A stretch of 64,000 nt of DNA. It comes from Variovorax sp. OK212. Its GTDB lineage: Bacteria > Pseudomonadota > Gammaproteobacteria > Burkholderiales > Burkholderiaceae_C. The stretch is from contig NZ_FOLP01000002.1 of assembly GCF_900112425.1 (NCBI RefSeq), forward strand, positions 124,001 to 188,000, written 5' to 3'. How positions within the stretch are numbered: position 1 is the stretch's first letter; each line of letters starts with the position of its first letter. Below, piece after piece: positions 8,906 through 22,178 of the stretch. The notes below the pieces were generated by a model. That model saw only the letters and a list, made by a program, of their open reading frames with translations, was not told where the DNA came from and ran no database searches. The translations under genes and the position numbers were made by a program.

Positions 8906-10384
8906 TCAGGAGGGCAGCTTCGACACTGCCACATGGCGCAGGAGCTCGGTCACCGAGGCGTCCATGGCATCGGTGAAGGGCTTCGGATACAGGCCCATCC
9001 ACAGCACGGCGATGGCCAGCAGCGCCAGCATCAGGAATTCGCGGGCGTTGATGTCCTTGAGTTCCTTGACGTGGTCGTTGCCGACCGGGCCCAGGTACAC
9101 GCGCTTGTACATCCACAGGGTGTAGGCCGCGCCGAAGATCAGCGCGGTGGCAGCGCCCAGGCCGACCCAGAAGTTGGCCTTCACGGCGCCCAGGATCACC
9201 ATCCACTCGCCCACGAAACCGGCGGTGCCCGGCAGGCCGCAATTGGCCATGGCGAACAGCAGCGCGAACGCGGCGAACTTGGGCATGGTGTTTACCACGC
9301 CGCCGTAGTCGGCGATCTGGCGCGAGTGCACGCGGTCGTACAGCACGCCGATGCCCAGGAACATGGCGCCCGACACGAAGCCGTGGGCAATCATCTGCAC
9401 GATGCCGCCGGACACGCCGAGCTCGTTGAAGATGAAGAAGCCCAGCGTCACGAAGCCCATGTGGGCGACCGACGAGTAAGCCACCAGCTTCTTCATGTCC
9501 TGCTGCACCAGCGCGACCAGGCCCACGTAGATCACGGCGATCAGCGACAGCGCGATCATGAGCCAGGCCCATTCGTGCGAAGCGTCGGGCGCGATCGGCA
9601 TCGAGAAGCGCAGGAAACCGTAGGCACCCAGCTTCAGCATGATGGCCGCCAGCACGGCGGAGCCGCCGGTGGGCGCTTCCACGTGCACGTCGGGCAGCCA
9701 GGTGTGCACCGGCCACATCGGCACCTTCACCGCGAAGGCCGCAAAAAAGGCGAAGAACAGGAAGGTCTGCGCGGTCGACCCCAGCGGCAGCTTGTGCCAG
9801 GCCAGGATGTCGAAGCTGCCGCCCGACTTGTTGTACAGGAAGATCAGCGCCACCAGCATCAGCAGCGAGCCGAGCAAGGTGTACAGGAAGAACTTGAACG
9901 CCGCGTAGATCTTGTTCGGGCCGCCCCAGATACCGATGATCAGGTACATCGGGATCAGCGTGGCTTCGAAGAACACGTAGAACAGGATGCCGTCGAGCGC
10001 GGAGAACACGCCGATCATGAAACCCGACAGGATCAGGAACGCGCCCATGTACTGGTTCACGCGTTCGGTGATCACTTCCCAGGCCGAGATCACGACGATC
10101 ACCGTGATGAACGACGTCAGCAGCACCAGCCAGAGCGACATGCCGTCGATTCCGAGGTGGTAGTTGACGTTGAAGCGCGAGATCCAGCTCGTCTTCTCGA
10201 CGAACTGCATGGCGGCGGTACCGTTCTGGAATCGCGTGAACAGCGGCACCGTGACCAGGAAGCTCACGATGGCACCGACGAGCGCGACCCAGCGTACGCC
10301 TCTGGCGTGCTCGTCACGGCCAAACGCCAGCAGCGCGACGCCGAATGCAATCGGCACCCAGATGGCAAGGCTCAACAAACCCAT
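8906..10384 (-). CDS. nuoM: NADH-quinone oxidoreductase subunit M
   Basis: A 492 aa proton-pumping membrane subunit of complex I. The Mrp-antiporter signature is intact: KVPMWPVHTWLPDVHVEAPT (the TM7 region with pumping-pathway Lys and His) and QDMKKLVAYSSVAHMGF. The conserved TM5 glutamate lies in VFFEATLIPMYLIIG. It starts at ATG 10384, 25 nt after the nuoL stop, and precedes nuoN by 24 nt. Confidence 0.97.
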   Translation of the reverse strand: MGLLSLAIWVPIAFGVALLAFGRDEHARGVRWVALVGAIVSFLVTVPLFTRFQNGTAAMQFVEKTSWISRFNVNYHLGIDGMSLWLVLLTSFITVIVVISAWEVITERVNQYMGAFLILSGFMIGVFSALDGILFYVFFEATLIPMYLIIGIWGGPNKIYAAFKFFLYTLLGSLLMLVALIFLYNKSGGSFDILAWHKLPLGSTAQTFLFFAFFAAFAVKVPMWPVHTWLPDVHVEAPTGGSAVLAAIMLKLGAYGFLRFSMPIAPDASHEWAWLMIALSLIAVIYVGLVALVQQDMKKLVAYSSVAHMGFVTLGFFIFNELGVSGGIVQMIAHGFVSGAMFLGIGVLYDRVHSRQIADYGGVVNTMPKFAAFALLFAMANCGLPGTAGFVGEWMVILGAVKANFWVGLGAATALIFGAAYTLWMYKRVYLGPVGNDHVKELKDINAREFLMLALLAIAVLWMGLYPKPFTDAMDASVTELLRHVAVSKLPS

Positions 10385-10409
10385 TTTTCTTTTTCTCCAG
10401 CGCTTAGGC

Positions 10410-12455
<2,046 letters not shown>

Positions 12456-12462
12456 GTTGCTG

Positions 12463-12771
12463 TCAACCCTTGAGCGAGTTGAGTTCGTCCACGTTGATGT
12501 TCGACTTGTTGCGGAACAGCAGAACCAGCAGTGCCAGCCCGATGGCCGACTCGGCCGCCGCCACCGTCAGGATGAAGAACACGAAGATCTGTCCGTGCAT
12601 GTCGCCCAGGAAGTGGGAGAACGCCACGAAGTTCATGTTGACCGCCAGCAGCATCAGCTCGATGGCCATCAGCAGAACGATCAGGTTCTTGCGGTTCAGG
12701 AAAATGCCGATCACGGACAGCGCGAAGAGCATCGCGCCGAGCGAAAGAAAGTGTCCGAGCGTGAGCGTCAT
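12463..12771 (-). CDS. nuoK: NADH-quinone oxidoreductase subunit K
   Basis: A 102 aa subunit with three TM helices. The two membrane glutamates conserved in NuoK are visible in the TM2 text [13 protein letters not shown] and the TM3 text [15 protein letters not shown]. The start codon overlaps the nuoJ stop (ATGA), so translation is probably coupled. Length is typical (about 100 aa). Confidence 0.97.
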   Translation of the reverse strand: MTLTLGHFLSLGAMLFALSVIGIFLNRKNLIVLLMAIELMLLAVNMNFVAFSHFLGDMHGQIFVFFILTVAAAESAIGLALLVLLFRNKSNINVDELNSLKG

Positions 12772-13427
12772 GCCTTGTTTTCCTTTGCAGCGTCCGCAGC
12801 TGCTGCTTCAGCCGCCACGGGTTCGGCCGCACGCGTCACCGGCATCTGCACGATGCGCACGCGGTCACGCGCCTTCACGCGGACCTGGTCGCCCGGGTTG
12901 ACGTACTTGCTGTCCTTGCGGGTGCGCAGCGTCAGCGCGATGGCGGCCACGATGGCCACGAGCAGGATGACTGCGGCAATTTCCAGCGGGTAGAGATATT
13001 CGGAGTACAGCAACTTGCCCAGTTCGAGCGTGTTGGATGCATTGGCCGCCATGGCACCCGTGGCGCGCGGTGCTTCGCCGAGGCGGAAGCCGCCCATGAG
13101 CACGGCCGCCATTTCGAGCGCAATGAGCGCACCCACGCCGGCAGCCAGCGGGAAGTGCTTCCAGAAGCCCTCCCGCAAGCCGTCGACGTTGATGTCCAGC
13201 ATCATCACGACGAACAGGAACAGCACCATCACGGCGCCGACATACACCAGCACCAGCGAGATCGCGAGGAACTCGGCGCGCAGCAGCAACCAGATGGCCG
13301 ATGCCTGGAAGAAGGCCAGCACCAGGTACAGCGCGGCGTACACGGGGTTGCGGGCGGTGATGACGCGGAACGCTGCGAACAGCAGCACCACGGCAAACAG
13401 ATAGAACAGACCGGTCTTGACGTCCAT
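12768..13427 (-). CDS. nuoJ: NADH-quinone oxidoreductase subunit J
   Basis: A 219 aa membrane subunit of complex I with five TM helices, including [16 protein letters not shown], the TM3 segment that carries the conserved pi-bulge region. The C-terminal tail (about residues 175-219, basic then Ala/Glu-rich) is cytoplasmic and variable. It lies 38 nt behind nuoI. Confidence 0.96.
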   Translation of the reverse strand: MDVKTGLFYLFAVVLLFAAFRVITARNPVYAALYLVLAFFQASAIWLLLRAEFLAISLVLVYVGAVMVLFLFVVMMLDINVDGLREGFWKHFPLAAGVGALIALEMAAVLMGGFRLGEAPRATGAMAANASNTLELGKLLYSEYLYPLEIAAVILLVAIVAAIALTLRTRKDSKYVNPGDQVRVKARDRVRIVQMPVTRAAEPVAAEAAAADAAKENKA

Positions 13428-13465
13428 TGGAATTCGAATTGGTACGGGGTTCGGGCTGGTCGGAA

Positions 13466-13987
13466 TCAGCGGTACTTGGCGTCAGCCGCCTTGTTCGCTG
13501 CTATTTCGTTTTCGTAGCGATCGCCCACGGCAAGGAGCATGTCCTTGGTGAAGTACAGGTCGCCACGCTTCTCGCCGTGGTATTCGAAGATGTGCGTTTC
13601 CACGATCGAGTCGACCGGGCAGCTCTCTTCGCAGAAGCCGCAGAAGATGCACTTGGTCAGGTCGATGTCGTAGCGCGTGGTGCGGCGCGAGCCGTCGTCA
13701 CGCACATCCGATTCGATGGTGATGGCCAGCGCCGGGCAGACGGCTTCGCAGAGCTTGCAGGCAATGCAGCGCTCTTCGCCGTTTTCGTAGCGGCGCAGGG
13801 CGTGCAGGCCCCGAAAACGCGGCGACAGCGGCGTCTTCTCTTCGGGGAACTGCACCGTGATCTTGCGGGCGAAGGCGTACTTGCCGGTGATGGCCAGGCC
13901 CTTGAACAGCTCGAACAGCATGAAGCTGCTCAGGAAGTCCTTGAGCGAGAACGGCGCGGACGGTGTTGCGGTGTGCGCAGCAGACAT
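13466..13987 (-). CDS. nuoI: NADH-quinone oxidoreductase subunit I (2x[4Fe-4S] ferredoxin)
   Basis: A 173 aa connecting-arm subunit that carries clusters N6a and N6b between NuoG and NuoB. Both ferredoxin motifs are complete: [12 protein letters not shown] and [13 protein letters not shown] place the start at ATG 13987 ([13 protein letters not shown]); the frame stays open to 14059, but that would run into the nuoH coding region, whose stop is at 14005. The N-terminal amphipathic region [19 protein letters not shown] is characteristic. Confidence 0.96.
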   Translation of the reverse strand: MSAAHTATPSAPFSLKDFLSSFMLFELFKGLAITGKYAFARKITVQFPEEKTPLSPRFRGLHALRRYENGEERCIACKLCEAVCPALAITIESDVRDDGSRRTTRYDIDLTKCIFCGFCEESCPVDSIVETHIFEYHGEKRGDLYFTKDMLLAVGDRYENEIAANKAADAKYR

Positions 13988-14004
13988 GGTGTTGGCGCTT
14001 CCTG

Positions 14005-15081
14005 TTATTTCCAGATGTTGAACGGCGTCTGCATCCAGCCACCGACCACGACCAGCCACACGAGGGTGACGGGAATGAAGATCTTCCAGCCCAGACGCAT
14101 GATCTGGTCATAGCGAAAGCGCGGGAATGTCGAGCGGACCCACAGGAACATGGTGACCACGCAGAAGGTCTTGGCACCCAGCCAGATCCAGCCCGGAATG
14201 AAGCTCAGGAAGTCGAACGGCGGCAGCCATCCACCCAGGAACAGCACGACGGTCAGGATCGAGACGAGCCACATGTTGGCGTACTCGGCCAGGAAGAACA
14301 TCGCGAAGCTCATGCCCGAGTACTCGATCATGTGGCCGGCCACGATTTCCGACTCGCCTTCCACCACGTCGAACGGGTGGCGGTTTGTTTCGGCGAGACC
14401 GGAGATGAAGTACACGACGAAGATCGGCAGCAGCGGCAACCAGTTCCACGACAGGAAGCCGACGCCCAGGTTGGCGAACATGCCCTTGCCCTGAACGTTC
14501 ACGATTTCGGTCATGTTCAGGCTGCCGGTGACCATCAGCACCACGACGAAGCAGAAGCCCATCGCGATTTCGTAGCTCACCATCTGTGCCGAGGCGCGCA
14601 GCGCGCCCAGGAAGGCGTACTTCGAGTTCGAGGCCCAGCCGGCGATGATCACGCCGTACACCTCGAGCGAGGTGATGGCCATCACGAACAGCAGGCCGGC
14701 GTTGATGTTGGCCAGCGCCACGTCGGGACCGAAGGGAATCACGGCCCATGCGGCGAGCGCCGGCATGATGGTCATGACCGGGCCGAGCAGGAACAGGCCC
14801 TTGTTGGCGACCGTCGGAAGAATGATTTCCTTGGTCATCAGCTTGAGCGCGTCGGCGATCGGCTGCAACAGGCCCAGCGGGCCGGTGCGGTTCGGGCCGA
14901 TGCGGATCTGCGTGAAGCCGATGGCCTTGCGCTCCCACAGCGTGAGGTAGGCCACGGCCCCCATCAACGGAAGCACGACCACGATGATCTTGATCAGCGT
15001 CCAGATCACGGGCCAGACCACGGCGGTCCACCAGCCTGCGGCGACCAGCCCCTGGCCGAAGCCATGAATTGCGTCGATCAT
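14005..15081 (-). CDS. nuoH: NADH-quinone oxidoreductase subunit H
   Basis: A 358 aa membrane subunit that forms the quinone-binding chamber with NuoB and NuoD. The first cytoplasmic loop shows the signature [18 protein letters not shown], and the quinone-site loop shows [19 protein letters not shown] with its conserved acidic residues. Eight to nine TM helices fit. Its ATG overlaps the nuoG stop by 4 nt (ATGA). Confidence 0.97.
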   Translation of the reverse strand: MIDAIHGFGQGLVAAGWWTAVVWPVIWTLIKIIVVVLPLMGAVAYLTLWERKAIGFTQIRIGPNRTGPLGLLQPIADALKLMTKEIILPTVANKGLFLLGPVMTIMPALAAWAVIPFGPDVALANINAGLLFVMAITSLEVYGVIIAGWASNSKYAFLGALRASAQMVSYEIAMGFCFVVVLMVTGSLNMTEIVNVQGKGMFANLGVGFLSWNWLPLLPIFVVYFISGLAETNRHPFDVVEGESEIVAGHMIEYSGMSFAMFFLAEYANMWLVSILTVVLFLGGWLPPFDFLSFIPGWIWLGAKTFCVVTMFLWVRSTFPRFRYDQIMRLGWKIFIPVTLVWLVVVGGWMQTPFNIWK

Positions 15082-17249
15082 GCCAGTGCCTCCTCGGCCC
15101 GAGCCGGTGCGGCCGGTGCGCTCGATGCATTGCGTGCATCGGCGGTCAGTTGCAGCGACGGTGCGCGGCGCACGATCGAATCCAGCTGGTAGATGCTGGC
15201 GACCACGGGCGCTGCGACAGCACCGTCGGCAGCCACGGCAGCGGCGGAGGTGGCGTTGCTCAGCGCATTCGCCGGCACCGCGCCCTTGTCACCGATGGTG
15301 GCCAGCACGTCGGCGGTCGATTCGAACGCGAAGCCCGGCAGGCCCAGCAGGTTGGCGAGCACGCGCAGCACCTTCCACGCCGGACGCGTTTCGCCTTGCG
15401 GCTTCACGACGGCATGGAAACCTTGCAGGCGGCCTTCGGCATTGACGAAGGTGCCCGGCGTTTCGGTGAACGGAGCGATCGGGAGCAGCACGTCGCTGAA
15501 CGCGAGGTTGGCCTTGAAGGGGCTGAGCGTGACGACCATTTGCGCATTGCCGATGACATCGGCAGCGGCGGCGCCAGCGGCCGAGTCGAACACCGGCTCG
15601 GTGTTCAGCAGCATCACGGCCTTCAGGCCGGAGCCCGCAGCAAGCATGCGGCCGGCATCGAGGCCGCCGTTCTTGGGGAACGCGCCGACGATCTGCGCGC
15701 CCACGGTGTTGGCGGCTTCGGTCAGGTAGCCGACGGTGGCGCCGGTTTGCGCGCCGATCCAGTTCGCCAGGGCCAGCAGGCTGCCGGCCTGGGCGTGGTG
15801 GGCGGCGGCATTGCCGAGCAGCACGGCCTTGCGCTCGCCGCTCAGCAGCGAGGCAGCAATGGCCTTGGCGGCATCGCCGGGTGCGTTCTTCGGTGCCAGC
15901 GGTGCGGCTACGCCGTTGGTTTCACCAATGGCGGCGGCCACGGCGGCCAGGGCCTCGACCCACTGGTCGGCTTCGACGATGGACGACTGCGCCACATCGA
16001 TGGCCCAGGCGTCGCGCTCGGCCATCAGGCCGGCCGAGGTGATCACCGACAGCGCGGCGCCCTTGCGCACGGCTTGGCGGATGCGCTGTGCGAACAGCGG
16101 ATGTTCCTTGCGCAGGTTCGAGCCGACGACCAGCGCGCGCTGCACTTGCGTGAGCGAAGCGATCGAGGTGCCCAGCCAGCGCACGCCTTCGAACGCCGTG
16201 AATTCAGCGTTGCGCAGGCGGTAGTCGATGTTGTCGCTGCCGAGTTCACGCGTGAGCATGGCGGCGAGTTGCAGCTCTTCGAGCGTGCTGTGCGGGCTGA
16301 CCAGCGTGCCGATGCTCTGGGCACCGTGGTCGGCCTTGATCTGGCGCAGGCCGTTGGCGACGTACTCGAGCGCCGTCTGCCAGTCGACCTGCTGCCATTG
16401 GCCGCCCTGCTTGAGCATGGGCTGCGTCAGGCGTTCCGGGCCGTTGAGCGCTTCGTACGAGAAGCGGTCGCGGTCGGCGATCCAGCATTCGTTGACGTCT
16501 TCGTTCTCCAGCGGCACCACGCGCATCACGCGGTTGTTCTTGACCTGGACGATCAGGTTGGCACCGGTGGAGTCGTGCGGGCTCACCGACTTGCGGCGCG
16601 ACAGTTCCCAGGTGCGGGCGCTGTAGCGGAACGGCTTGCTCGTGAGCGCGCCGACCGGGCAGATGTCGATCATGTTGCCCGACAGCTCGGAGTCGACCGA
16701 GTCGCCGAGGAAGGTCTCGATTTCGGAGTGCTCGCCGCGCTGGGTCATGCCGAGCTCCATCACGCCGGCCACTTCCTGGCCGAAGCGGACGCAGCGCGTG
16801 CAATGGATGCAGCGGCTCATCTCTTCCATGCTGATCAGCGGGCCCACGTCCTTGTGGAACACGACGCGCTTTTCCTCTTCGTAACGCGAAGAGGAACCGC
16901 CGTAGCCCACGGCCAGGTCCTGCAGCTGGCATTCGCCGCCCTGGTCGCAGATCGGGCAATCCAGCGGGTGGTTGATCAGGAGGAACTCCATGACCGACTG
17001 CTGCGCCTTGATGGCCTTCTCGCTCTTGGTGCGAACGATCATGCCTTGCGTGACGGGCGTGGCGCAGGCCGGCATCGGCTTGGGCGCTTTTTCCACGTCC
17101 ACGAGGCACATGCGGCAGTTGGCCGCGATGCTGAGTTTCTTGTGATAGCAGAAGTGCGGAATGTACGTGCCCGCCTTGTCGGCCGCATGCATGATCATGC
17201 TGCCTTCGGTCACGTCGACCTTCTTGCCGTCGAGTTCGATTTCAACCAT
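15078..17249 (-). CDS. nuoG: NADH-quinone oxidoreductase subunit G
   Basis: A 723 aa peripheral-arm subunit carrying N1b, N5 and N4. The N-terminus has the [2Fe-2S] Cys set ([19 protein letters not shown], then CATP), followed by the His/Cys N5 motif [18 protein letters not shown] and the N4 motif [13 protein letters not shown]. The remainder is the molybdopterin-oxidoreductase-like fold without cofactor. The extra N7 cluster found in E. coli NuoG is not evident. It lies 17 nt behind nuoF. Confidence 0.97.
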   Translation of the reverse strand: MVEIELDGKKVDVTEGSMIMHAADKAGTYIPHFCYHKKLSIAANCRMCLVDVEKAPKPMPACATPVTQGMIVRTKSEKAIKAQQSVMEFLLINHPLDCPICDQGGECQLQDLAVGYGGSSSRYEEEKRVVFHKDVGPLISMEEMSRCIHCTRCVRFGQEVAGVMELGMTQRGEHSEIETFLGDSVDSELSGNMIDICPVGALTSKPFRYSARTWELSRRKSVSPHDSTGANLIVQVKNNRVMRVVPLENEDVNECWIADRDRFSYEALNGPERLTQPMLKQGGQWQQVDWQTALEYVANGLRQIKADHGAQSIGTLVSPHSTLEELQLAAMLTRELGSDNIDYRLRNAEFTAFEGVRWLGTSIASLTQVQRALVVGSNLRKEHPLFAQRIRQAVRKGAALSVITSAGLMAERDAWAIDVAQSSIVEADQWVEALAAVAAAIGETNGVAAPLAPKNAPGDAAKAIAASLLSGERKAVLLGNAAAHHAQAGSLLALANWIGAQTGATVGYLTEAANTVGAQIVGAFPKNGGLDAGRMLAAGSGLKAVMLLNTEPVFDSAAGAAAADVIGNAQMVVTLSPFKANLAFSDVLLPIAPFTETPGTFVNAEGRLQGFHAVVKPQGETRPAWKVLRVLANLLGLPGFAFESTADVLATIGDKGAVPANALSNATSAAAVAADGAVAAPVVASIYQLDSIVRRAPSLQLTADARNASSAPAAPARAEEALA

Positions 17250-17266
17250 ATGTGTTTTTCTCGCGC

Positions 17267-18607
17267 TCAGGCCTGGACCGGCGCTTTGGGAACGTAGCCC
17301 GGAATCAGGGCTTCGAACTCATGACGGAAGTGCTTGATCATGGCGCGCACCGGCATGGCCGCTGCGTCGCCGAGCGCGCAGATCGTGCGGCCCTGGATGT
17401 TGTCTGCCACGGAGTTCAGCAGGTCCATGTCGTTCGCCCTGCCCTGCCCGTTGTGGATGCGCTCCACCACGCGGTAAAGCCAGCCCGTGCCTTCGCGGCA
17501 CGGCGTGCACTGGCCACAGGACTCGTGCATGTAGAAGTACGACAGGCGCTTGAGCGACTCGACCATCGAACGGCTGTCGTCCATGACGATCACCGCGCCC
17601 GAACCGAGCATCGAGCCGGCCTTGGCGATGGAGTCGTAGTCCATGGTGCAGGCCATCATGATGTCGGCCGGCAGCACCGGCGACGACGATCCGCCAGGGA
17701 TCACGGCCTTCAGGGTGCGACCCTTGCGCACGCCACCGCACAGCTCCAGCAGCTTGGAGAACGGCGTGCCCATGGGCACTTCGTAGTTGCCGGGCAACTC
17801 GACGTCGCCGCTCACCGAGTAGATCTTGGTGCCGCCGTTGTTCGGCTTGCCGCATTCGAGGTAGGCCGGACCGCCGTTGCGGATGATCCAGGGCACCGCC
17901 GCGAAGGTCTCGGTGTTGTTGATGGTGGTCGGCTTGCCGTACAGGCCGAAGCTGGCCGGGAACGGCGGCTTGAAGCGCGGCTGGCCCTTCTTGCCTTCGA
18001 GCGACTCGAGCAGCGCGGTTTCTTCGCCGCAGATGTAGGCGCCGAAGCCGTGGGCGGCGTGCAACTGGAAGTTGTACGTGCTGCCCATGATCTTGTCGCC
18101 GAGGTAGCCGGCGGCGCGCGCTTCTTCGAGGGCTTCCTCGAAACGGTCGTAGCTCTGGAAGATCTCGCCGTGGATGTAGTTGTAGCCGACGCTGATGCCC
18201 ATCGCATACGCGGCGATGGCCATGCCTTCGATCACGATGTGCGGGTTGAACTGCAGGATGTCGCGGTCCTTGCACGTGCCGGGTTCGCCTTCGTCCGAAT
18301 TGCAGACGAGGTACTTCTGGCCCGGGAACTGGCGGGGCATGAAGCTCCACTTCAGGCCGGTCGGGAAACCCGCGCCGCCACGGCCGCGCAGGCCCGAGGC
18401 CTTCACTTCGGCAATCACCTGGTCGGGCGTGAGGCCCTCCGTCAGGATCTTGCGCAGCGCCTGGTAGCCGCCGCGCGCTTCGTAGTCGGCCAGGCGCCAG
18501 TTGGTGCCGTCGAGGCCCGCATAGATCTGCGGCTCGATGTGGCGGTCATGGAAACAGGTCTGGACGCCCGTTGCCTGGAACTGCTGGAGAACTTGTTCGG
18601 GTGACAT
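17267..18607 (-). CDS. nuoF: NADH-quinone oxidoreductase subunit F (NADH/FMN/[4Fe-4S])
   Basis: A 446 aa NADH-oxidising subunit that transfers electrons to FMN and cluster N3. The FMN/NADH glycine motif [16 protein letters not shown] and the N3 cysteines in [16 protein letters not shown] are present. I use the ATG at 18607 ([10 protein letters not shown]). Its first base is the last base of the nuoE stop (TGATG), and an upstream in-frame extension to 18748 is only the nuoE gene in another frame. Confidence 0.97.
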   Translation of the reverse strand: MSPEQVLQQFQATGVQTCFHDRHIEPQIYAGLDGTNWRLADYEARGGYQALRKILTEGLTPDQVIAEVKASGLRGRGGAGFPTGLKWSFMPRQFPGQKYLVCNSDEGEPGTCKDRDILQFNPHIVIEGMAIAAYAMGISVGYNYIHGEIFQSYDRFEEALEEARAAGYLGDKIMGSTYNFQLHAAHGFGAYICGEETALLESLEGKKGQPRFKPPFPASFGLYGKPTTINNTETFAAVPWIIRNGGPAYLECGKPNNGGTKIYSVSGDVELPGNYEVPMGTPFSKLLELCGGVRKGRTLKAVIPGGSSSPVLPADIMMACTMDYDSIAKAGSMLGSGAVIVMDDSRSMVESLKRLSYFYMHESCGQCTPCREGTGWLYRVVERIHNGQGRANDMDLLNSVADNIQGRTICALGDAAAMPVRAMIKHFRHEFEALIPGYVPKAPVQA

Positions 18608-19161
18608 CACGAAGCCTCCCCCTTGGTGGCGGGCGTGGAACCACGCAGGCCGTCGATGAGCTGGTCGAGCTTTTCGTTGCTCATGAAGCTGCACATGGTG
18701 CGGTCGTTGACCAGCATCACGGGCGAATCGGCGCACGCGCCCAGGCATTCGCTCTGCTGCAGCGTGAACACGCCGTCGGCCGTGGTCTCGCCCATCTTGA
18801 TGCCGAGCTTCTTCTCCAGGTGCACGAGGGCGGTGACGCCGTCACGCAGCTGGCAAGGCAGGTTGGTGCACACGTTGAGCTTGAACTTGCCCACCGGATG
18901 CTGGTTGTACATGTTGTAGAAGGTCGTCACTTCGTGCACGGCGATGGGCGCCATGCCGAGGTACTCGGCAATCTCGCGCTCGCGCTGCAGGCTGACGTAG
19001 CCCTCGTCCTGCTGGACGATGGCCAGGCAAGCCATCACGGCGGATTGCTTGCCTGCTTCGGGATACTTGGCGGCCTCGCGCGCAAAGCGCTCGAGGATCG
19101 CGGGCTCAAGAGGTGCGCAAGGCGCCGAAGGCGCCGTGTCATGGTGGGTCGAGGAAGTCAT
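18607..19161 (-). CDS. nuoE: NADH-quinone oxidoreductase subunit E ([2Fe-2S])
   Basis: A 184 aa thioredoxin-like subunit holding cluster N1a. The four ligands are C-x4-C in [11 protein letters not shown] and C-x3-C in CLGACADSP. Length is a little above the usual 160-170 aa because of an N-terminal extension. It lies 10 nt behind nuoD and is coupled to nuoF by a TGATG overlap. Confidence 0.97.
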   Translation of the reverse strand: MTSSTHHDTAPSAPCAPLEPAILERFAREAAKYPEAGKQSAVMACLAIVQQDEGYVSLQREREIAEYLGMAPIAVHEVTTFYNMYNQHPVGKFKLNVCTNLPCQLRDGVTALVHLEKKLGIKMGETTADGVFTLQQSECLGACADSPVMLVNDRTMCSFMSNEKLDQLIDGLRGSTPATKGEAS

Positions 19162-19171
19162 TCGCTCTTTC

Positions 19172-20425
19172 TCACCTGTCGATCTCGCCGAACACGATGT
19201 CCATCGTGCCGATCACCGCGACAGCGTCGGCGATCATGTGACCGCGCGACATTTCGTCGAGGGCGGCGAGGTGCGGGAAGCCAGGGGCGCGGATCTTCAG
19301 GCGGTACGGCTTGTTGGCGCCGTCGCTCACGAGATAGATGCCGAACTCGCCCTTCGGATGCTCGACGGCGGCATACGCTTCGCCTTCGGGCACATGGAAG
19401 CCTTCGGTGAAGAGCTTGAAATGGTGGATCAGCTCCTCCATGTTCGCCTTCATCGATTCGCGCGCAGGCGCGGCGACCTTGTGGTTGCTGGTGATGACCG
19501 GACCCGGGTTGACACGCAGCCAGGCCGAGCACTGCTGGATGATCTTGTTGGCCTGGCGCATTTCTTCCACGCGCACCAGGTAACGGTCGTAGCAGTCGCC
19601 GGTCTTGCCCACGGGCACGTCGAAGTGCATCTGGTCGTAGACGTCGTAGGGCTGCTTCTTGCGCAGATCCCATTCGATGCCCGAGCCACGCAGCATCGGG
19701 CCGGTGAAGCCGAGGTTCAGCGCGCGCTCCGGCGTGACCACGCCGATGCCCACGGTGCGCTGCTTCCAGATGCGGTTGTCGGTGAGCAGCGTTTCGTACT
19801 CGTCGACCATCTTCGGGAAACGCTTGCAGAAGGCGTCGATGAAGTCGAGCAGCGAGCCTTGGCGGTCTTCGTTCAGGCGCTCGATGGCCTTCGCGTTCTT
19901 GATCTTGCTGACCTTGTACTGCGGCATGGCATCCGGCAGGTCGCGGTAGACGCCGCCCGGACGGAAGTACGCCGCGTGCATGCGCGCGCCGGACACGGCC
20001 TCGTACATGTCGAACAGGTCTTCACGCTCGCGGAAGCAGTAGATGAGCATGTTCATCGCACCGCAGTCCAGACCGTGCGCGCCGAGCCACAGCAGGTGGT
20101 TCAGCAGGCGGGTGATCTCGGCGAACATCACGCGGATGTACTGCGCGCGGATCGGCACGTCCAGGCCCATCATCCGTTCGATGGCCAAGCAGTACGCGTG
20201 CTCGTTGCTCATCATCGACACGTAGTCGAGACGGTCCATGTACGGCAGCGACTGGATGAAGGTGCGCGATTCGGCAAGCTTCTCGGTCGCGCGGTGCAGC
20301 AGGCCGATGTGGGGGTCGGCGCGCTGGATCACTTCGCCGTCCAGCTCGAGCACCAGGCGCAGCACGCCGTGTGCCGCAGGATGCTGGGGACCGAAGTTGA
20401 GTGTGTAGTTCTTGATTTCGGCCAT
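19172..20425 (-). CDS. nuoD: NADH-quinone oxidoreductase subunit D
   Basis: A 417 aa quinone-site subunit related to the large subunit of NiFe hydrogenases but without the metal ligands. It opens with the hallmark [21 protein letters not shown] region containing the quinone-contacting His, and it ends [10 protein letters not shown], typical of NuoD. It starts one base after the nuoC stop. NuoC and NuoD are separate here, not fused as in E. coli. Confidence 0.97.
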   Translation of the reverse strand: MAEIKNYTLNFGPQHPAAHGVLRLVLELDGEVIQRADPHIGLLHRATEKLAESRTFIQSLPYMDRLDYVSMMSNEHAYCLAIERMMGLDVPIRAQYIRVMFAEITRLLNHLLWLGAHGLDCGAMNMLIYCFREREDLFDMYEAVSGARMHAAYFRPGGVYRDLPDAMPQYKVSKIKNAKAIERLNEDRQGSLLDFIDAFCKRFPKMVDEYETLLTDNRIWKQRTVGIGVVTPERALNLGFTGPMLRGSGIEWDLRKKQPYDVYDQMHFDVPVGKTGDCYDRYLVRVEEMRQANKIIQQCSAWLRVNPGPVITSNHKVAAPARESMKANMEELIHHFKLFTEGFHVPEGEAYAAVEHPKGEFGIYLVSDGANKPYRLKIRAPGFPHLAALDEMSRGHMIADAVAVIGTMDIVFGEIDR

Positions 20426-20426
20426 A

Positions 20427-21038
20427 TCAGTGCAAACCGCCGCCGTAGTTGTCTTCGCGGATCACGCGCGGAGTGATTTCGCGCGGCTCGATCGATACCG
20501 GCTGGTAGACCACGCGCTTTTGTTCTTCGTCGTAACGCATCTCGACGTGACCCGACACAGGGAAGTCCTTGCGGAACGGGTGGCCGATGAAGCCGTAGTC
20601 GGTCAGGATGCGGCGCAGGTCGTCGTGACCATCGAACACGATGCCGTACAGGTCGAACGCCTCGCGCTCGAACCAGGTGGCGGCATTCCAGACGGGCTGC
20701 AGCGAGTCGACCACGGGCAGGTCTTCGCTCGGCGCGAACACCTTCAGGCGCACGCGCTGGTTGAGGCTCACCGACAGCAGGTGGGTGACGACGCAGTAGC
20801 GTTCGCCCTGCCACTCGCCTTCGCGGTAGTCGGAGTAGTCCATGCCGCAGAGGTCGATCAGCTGCTCGAAGCGGCAGCCGGGCGCATCGCGCAGCAGCAA
20901 GGCGGCTTCGATGTAGTCGGCAGCGCCGACCACCACGGTCACTTCCCCAAGGGCGAGCGTCACGCTCTTGGCCTTGGCACCGAGCGTCTCGGCGATCGTG
21001 GCGCGCAGCACCTCCGGAGAAATTGCAAAGTCAGTCAT
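20427..21038 (-). CDS. nuoC: NADH-quinone oxidoreductase subunit C
   Basis: A 203 aa peripheral-arm subunit. The 30-kDa-subunit signature [25 protein letters not shown] region is clear near residues 130-155. I prefer the ATG at 21038 ([10 protein letters not shown]), which has a GAGAG ribosome site 10 nt upstream. A TTG at 21047 would add three residues, but its spacing to that site would be only 3 nt. It lies 13 nt behind nuoB. Confidence 0.95.
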   Translation of the reverse strand: MTDFAISPEVLRATIAETLGAKAKSVTLALGEVTVVVGAADYIEAALLLRDAPGCRFEQLIDLCGMDYSDYREGEWQGERYCVVTHLLSVSLNQRVRLKVFAPSEDLPVVDSLQPVWNAATWFEREAFDLYGIVFDGHDDLRRILTDYGFIGHPFRKDFPVSGHVEMRYDEEQKRVVYQPVSIEPREITPRVIREDNYGGGLH

Positions 21039-21051
21039 CGTGGGCAATCTC

Positions 21052-21531
21052 TCAGGCGCGGGCGATGGTGTTGGTGCGGCGAATCTTCTGCTGCAGCTGG
21101 ATCACGCCATAGAGCAACGCCTCGGCGGTGGGCGGGCAGCCCGGCACGTAGACGTCGACCGGCACGATGCGATCGCAGCCGCGCACCACCGAATAGCTGT
21201 AGTGGTAGTAGCCACCGCCGTTCGCGCACGAGCCCATCGAGAGCACCCAGCGCGGCTCGGGCATCTGGTCATAGACCTTGCGCAGAGCGGGCGCCATCTT
21301 GTTGCACAGCGTGCCGGCCACGATCATCAGATCGGACTGGCGCGGGCTGGGACGGAACAGCATGCCGAAACGGTCGATGTCGTAGCGGGCGGCGCCCGCG
21401 TGCATCATTTCCACCGCACAGCATGCGAGGCCGAACGTCATCGGCCAGAGAGATCCGGTCTTCGCCCAGTTCACGACCGAGTCGTACGTCGTGGTGACGA
21501 AACCTTCTTTGAGAACGCCTTCAATGGCCAT
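21052..21531 (-). CDS. nuoB: NADH-quinone oxidoreductase subunit B (cluster N2)
   Basis: A 159 aa subunit that carries the terminal [4Fe-4S] cluster N2 next to quinone. The tandem cysteines ACCAVEMM, then [15 protein letters not shown] and [14 protein letters not shown], give all four ligands. The length is typical for beta- and alphaproteobacteria. It lies 15 nt behind nuoA. Confidence 0.97.
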   Translation of the reverse strand: MAIEGVLKEGFVTTTYDSVVNWAKTGSLWPMTFGLACCAVEMMHAGAARYDIDRFGMLFRPSPRQSDLMIVAGTLCNKMAPALRKVYDQMPEPRWVLSMGSCANGGGYYHYSYSVVRGCDRIVPVDVYVPGCPPTAEALLYGVIQLQQKIRRTNTIARA

Positions 21532-21546
21532 CGTGTGCTTTCTTTG

Positions 21547-21906
21547 TCATTCCCAGTCGAGCGCGCCTTTTTTCCACTCGTAGGCGAAGCCCACGACGAG
21601 GATGGCGAGGAAGATCATCATGGCCCAGAAGCCGACAGCACCGATCTCCTTGAGCGCAATGGCCCACGGAAAGAGAAAGGCAATTTCGAGATCGAACAGG
21701 ATGAAGAGAATGGCGACGAGGTAGTAGCGCACATCGAACTTCATGCGCGCATCCTCGAAGGCTTCAAAGCCACACTCGTAGGGAGCGTTCTTTGCGGCGT
21801 CGGGCCGGTTGGGGCCGAGAATGTATCCGATGACCTGAGGGGCGACGCCTACGCCGACTCCGACCAAAATGAACAAAAGGACGGGGAGGTAGGAGTCGAG
21901 ATTCAT
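21547..21906 (-). CDS. nuoA: NADH-quinone oxidoreductase subunit A
   Basis: A 119 aa membrane subunit with three TM helices and the conserved loop [21 protein letters not shown] region containing the surface cysteine. I use the ATG at 21906 ([10 protein letters not shown]), which gives the usual length. The frame is open 30 nt further upstream, but that extension would be hydrophilic and is not family-like. It is first gene of the nuoA-N operon and lies 67 nt behind the tRNA-Leu gene. Confidence 0.96.
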   Translation of the reverse strand: MNLDSYLPVLLFILVGVGVGVAPQVIGYILGPNRPDAAKNAPYECGFEAFEDARMKFDVRYYLVAILFILFDLEIAFLFPWAIALKEIGAVGFWAMMIFLAILVVGFAYEWKKGALDWE

Positions 21907-21973
21907 CGAGAGTTTTTCACCGCTTGCCACCGGCAAGAAGAACCCCTGGATGAGGTTTTCTGCCGATGAGATT

Positions 21974-22058
21974 TGGTGCGGTCGGCGAGACTCGAACTCG
22001 CACAGCTTTCGCCACTACCCCCTCAAGATAGCGTGTCTACCAATTTCACCACGACCGC
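21974..22058 (-). tRNA. tRNA-Leu (anticodon GAG)
   Basis: An 85-nt gene with CCA encoded. The acceptor stem GCGGTCG (22058-22052) pairs with CGACCGC (21984-21978), followed by A and CCA. The anticodon stem CTATC/GGTAG closes the 7-nt loop TTGAGGG, giving anticodon GAG for CUC/CUU codons. The long variable arm of a class II tRNA is present, and the T arm reads GCGAG TTCGAGT CTCGC. It stands between secG and nuoA on the same strand. Confidence 0.96.
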
Positions 22059-22178
22059 GGTTTTTACTGTTCAGATGGCATGAGGTACCTGGAAACAGGC
22101 ATTTGGCTTTCTGAACAGATTTAGAGTTTACCCTGAAATGAAGCTATTTTTCACAGGGTACTCATGAAAACGAGTTGA
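22059..22178. other. Structured spacer between secG and tRNA-Leu
   Basis: No gene is present. There are two inverted repeats: CTGTTCAGA (22067-22075) with TCTGAACAG (22110-22118), enclosing a CCTG-GAAA-CAGG mini-hairpin (22088-22099), and TACCCTG (22129-22135) with CAGGGTA (22154-22160). The second lies just behind the secG stop and may end the tpiA-secG transcript, but it lacks a good U-run. The first may shape the tRNA precursor. Confidence 0.4.

Noticed and set aside
21036-21047. TTG start for nuoC at 21047
   Set aside because: The GAGAG ribosome site would be only 3 nt away; the ATG at 21038 has a proper 10-nt spacing.
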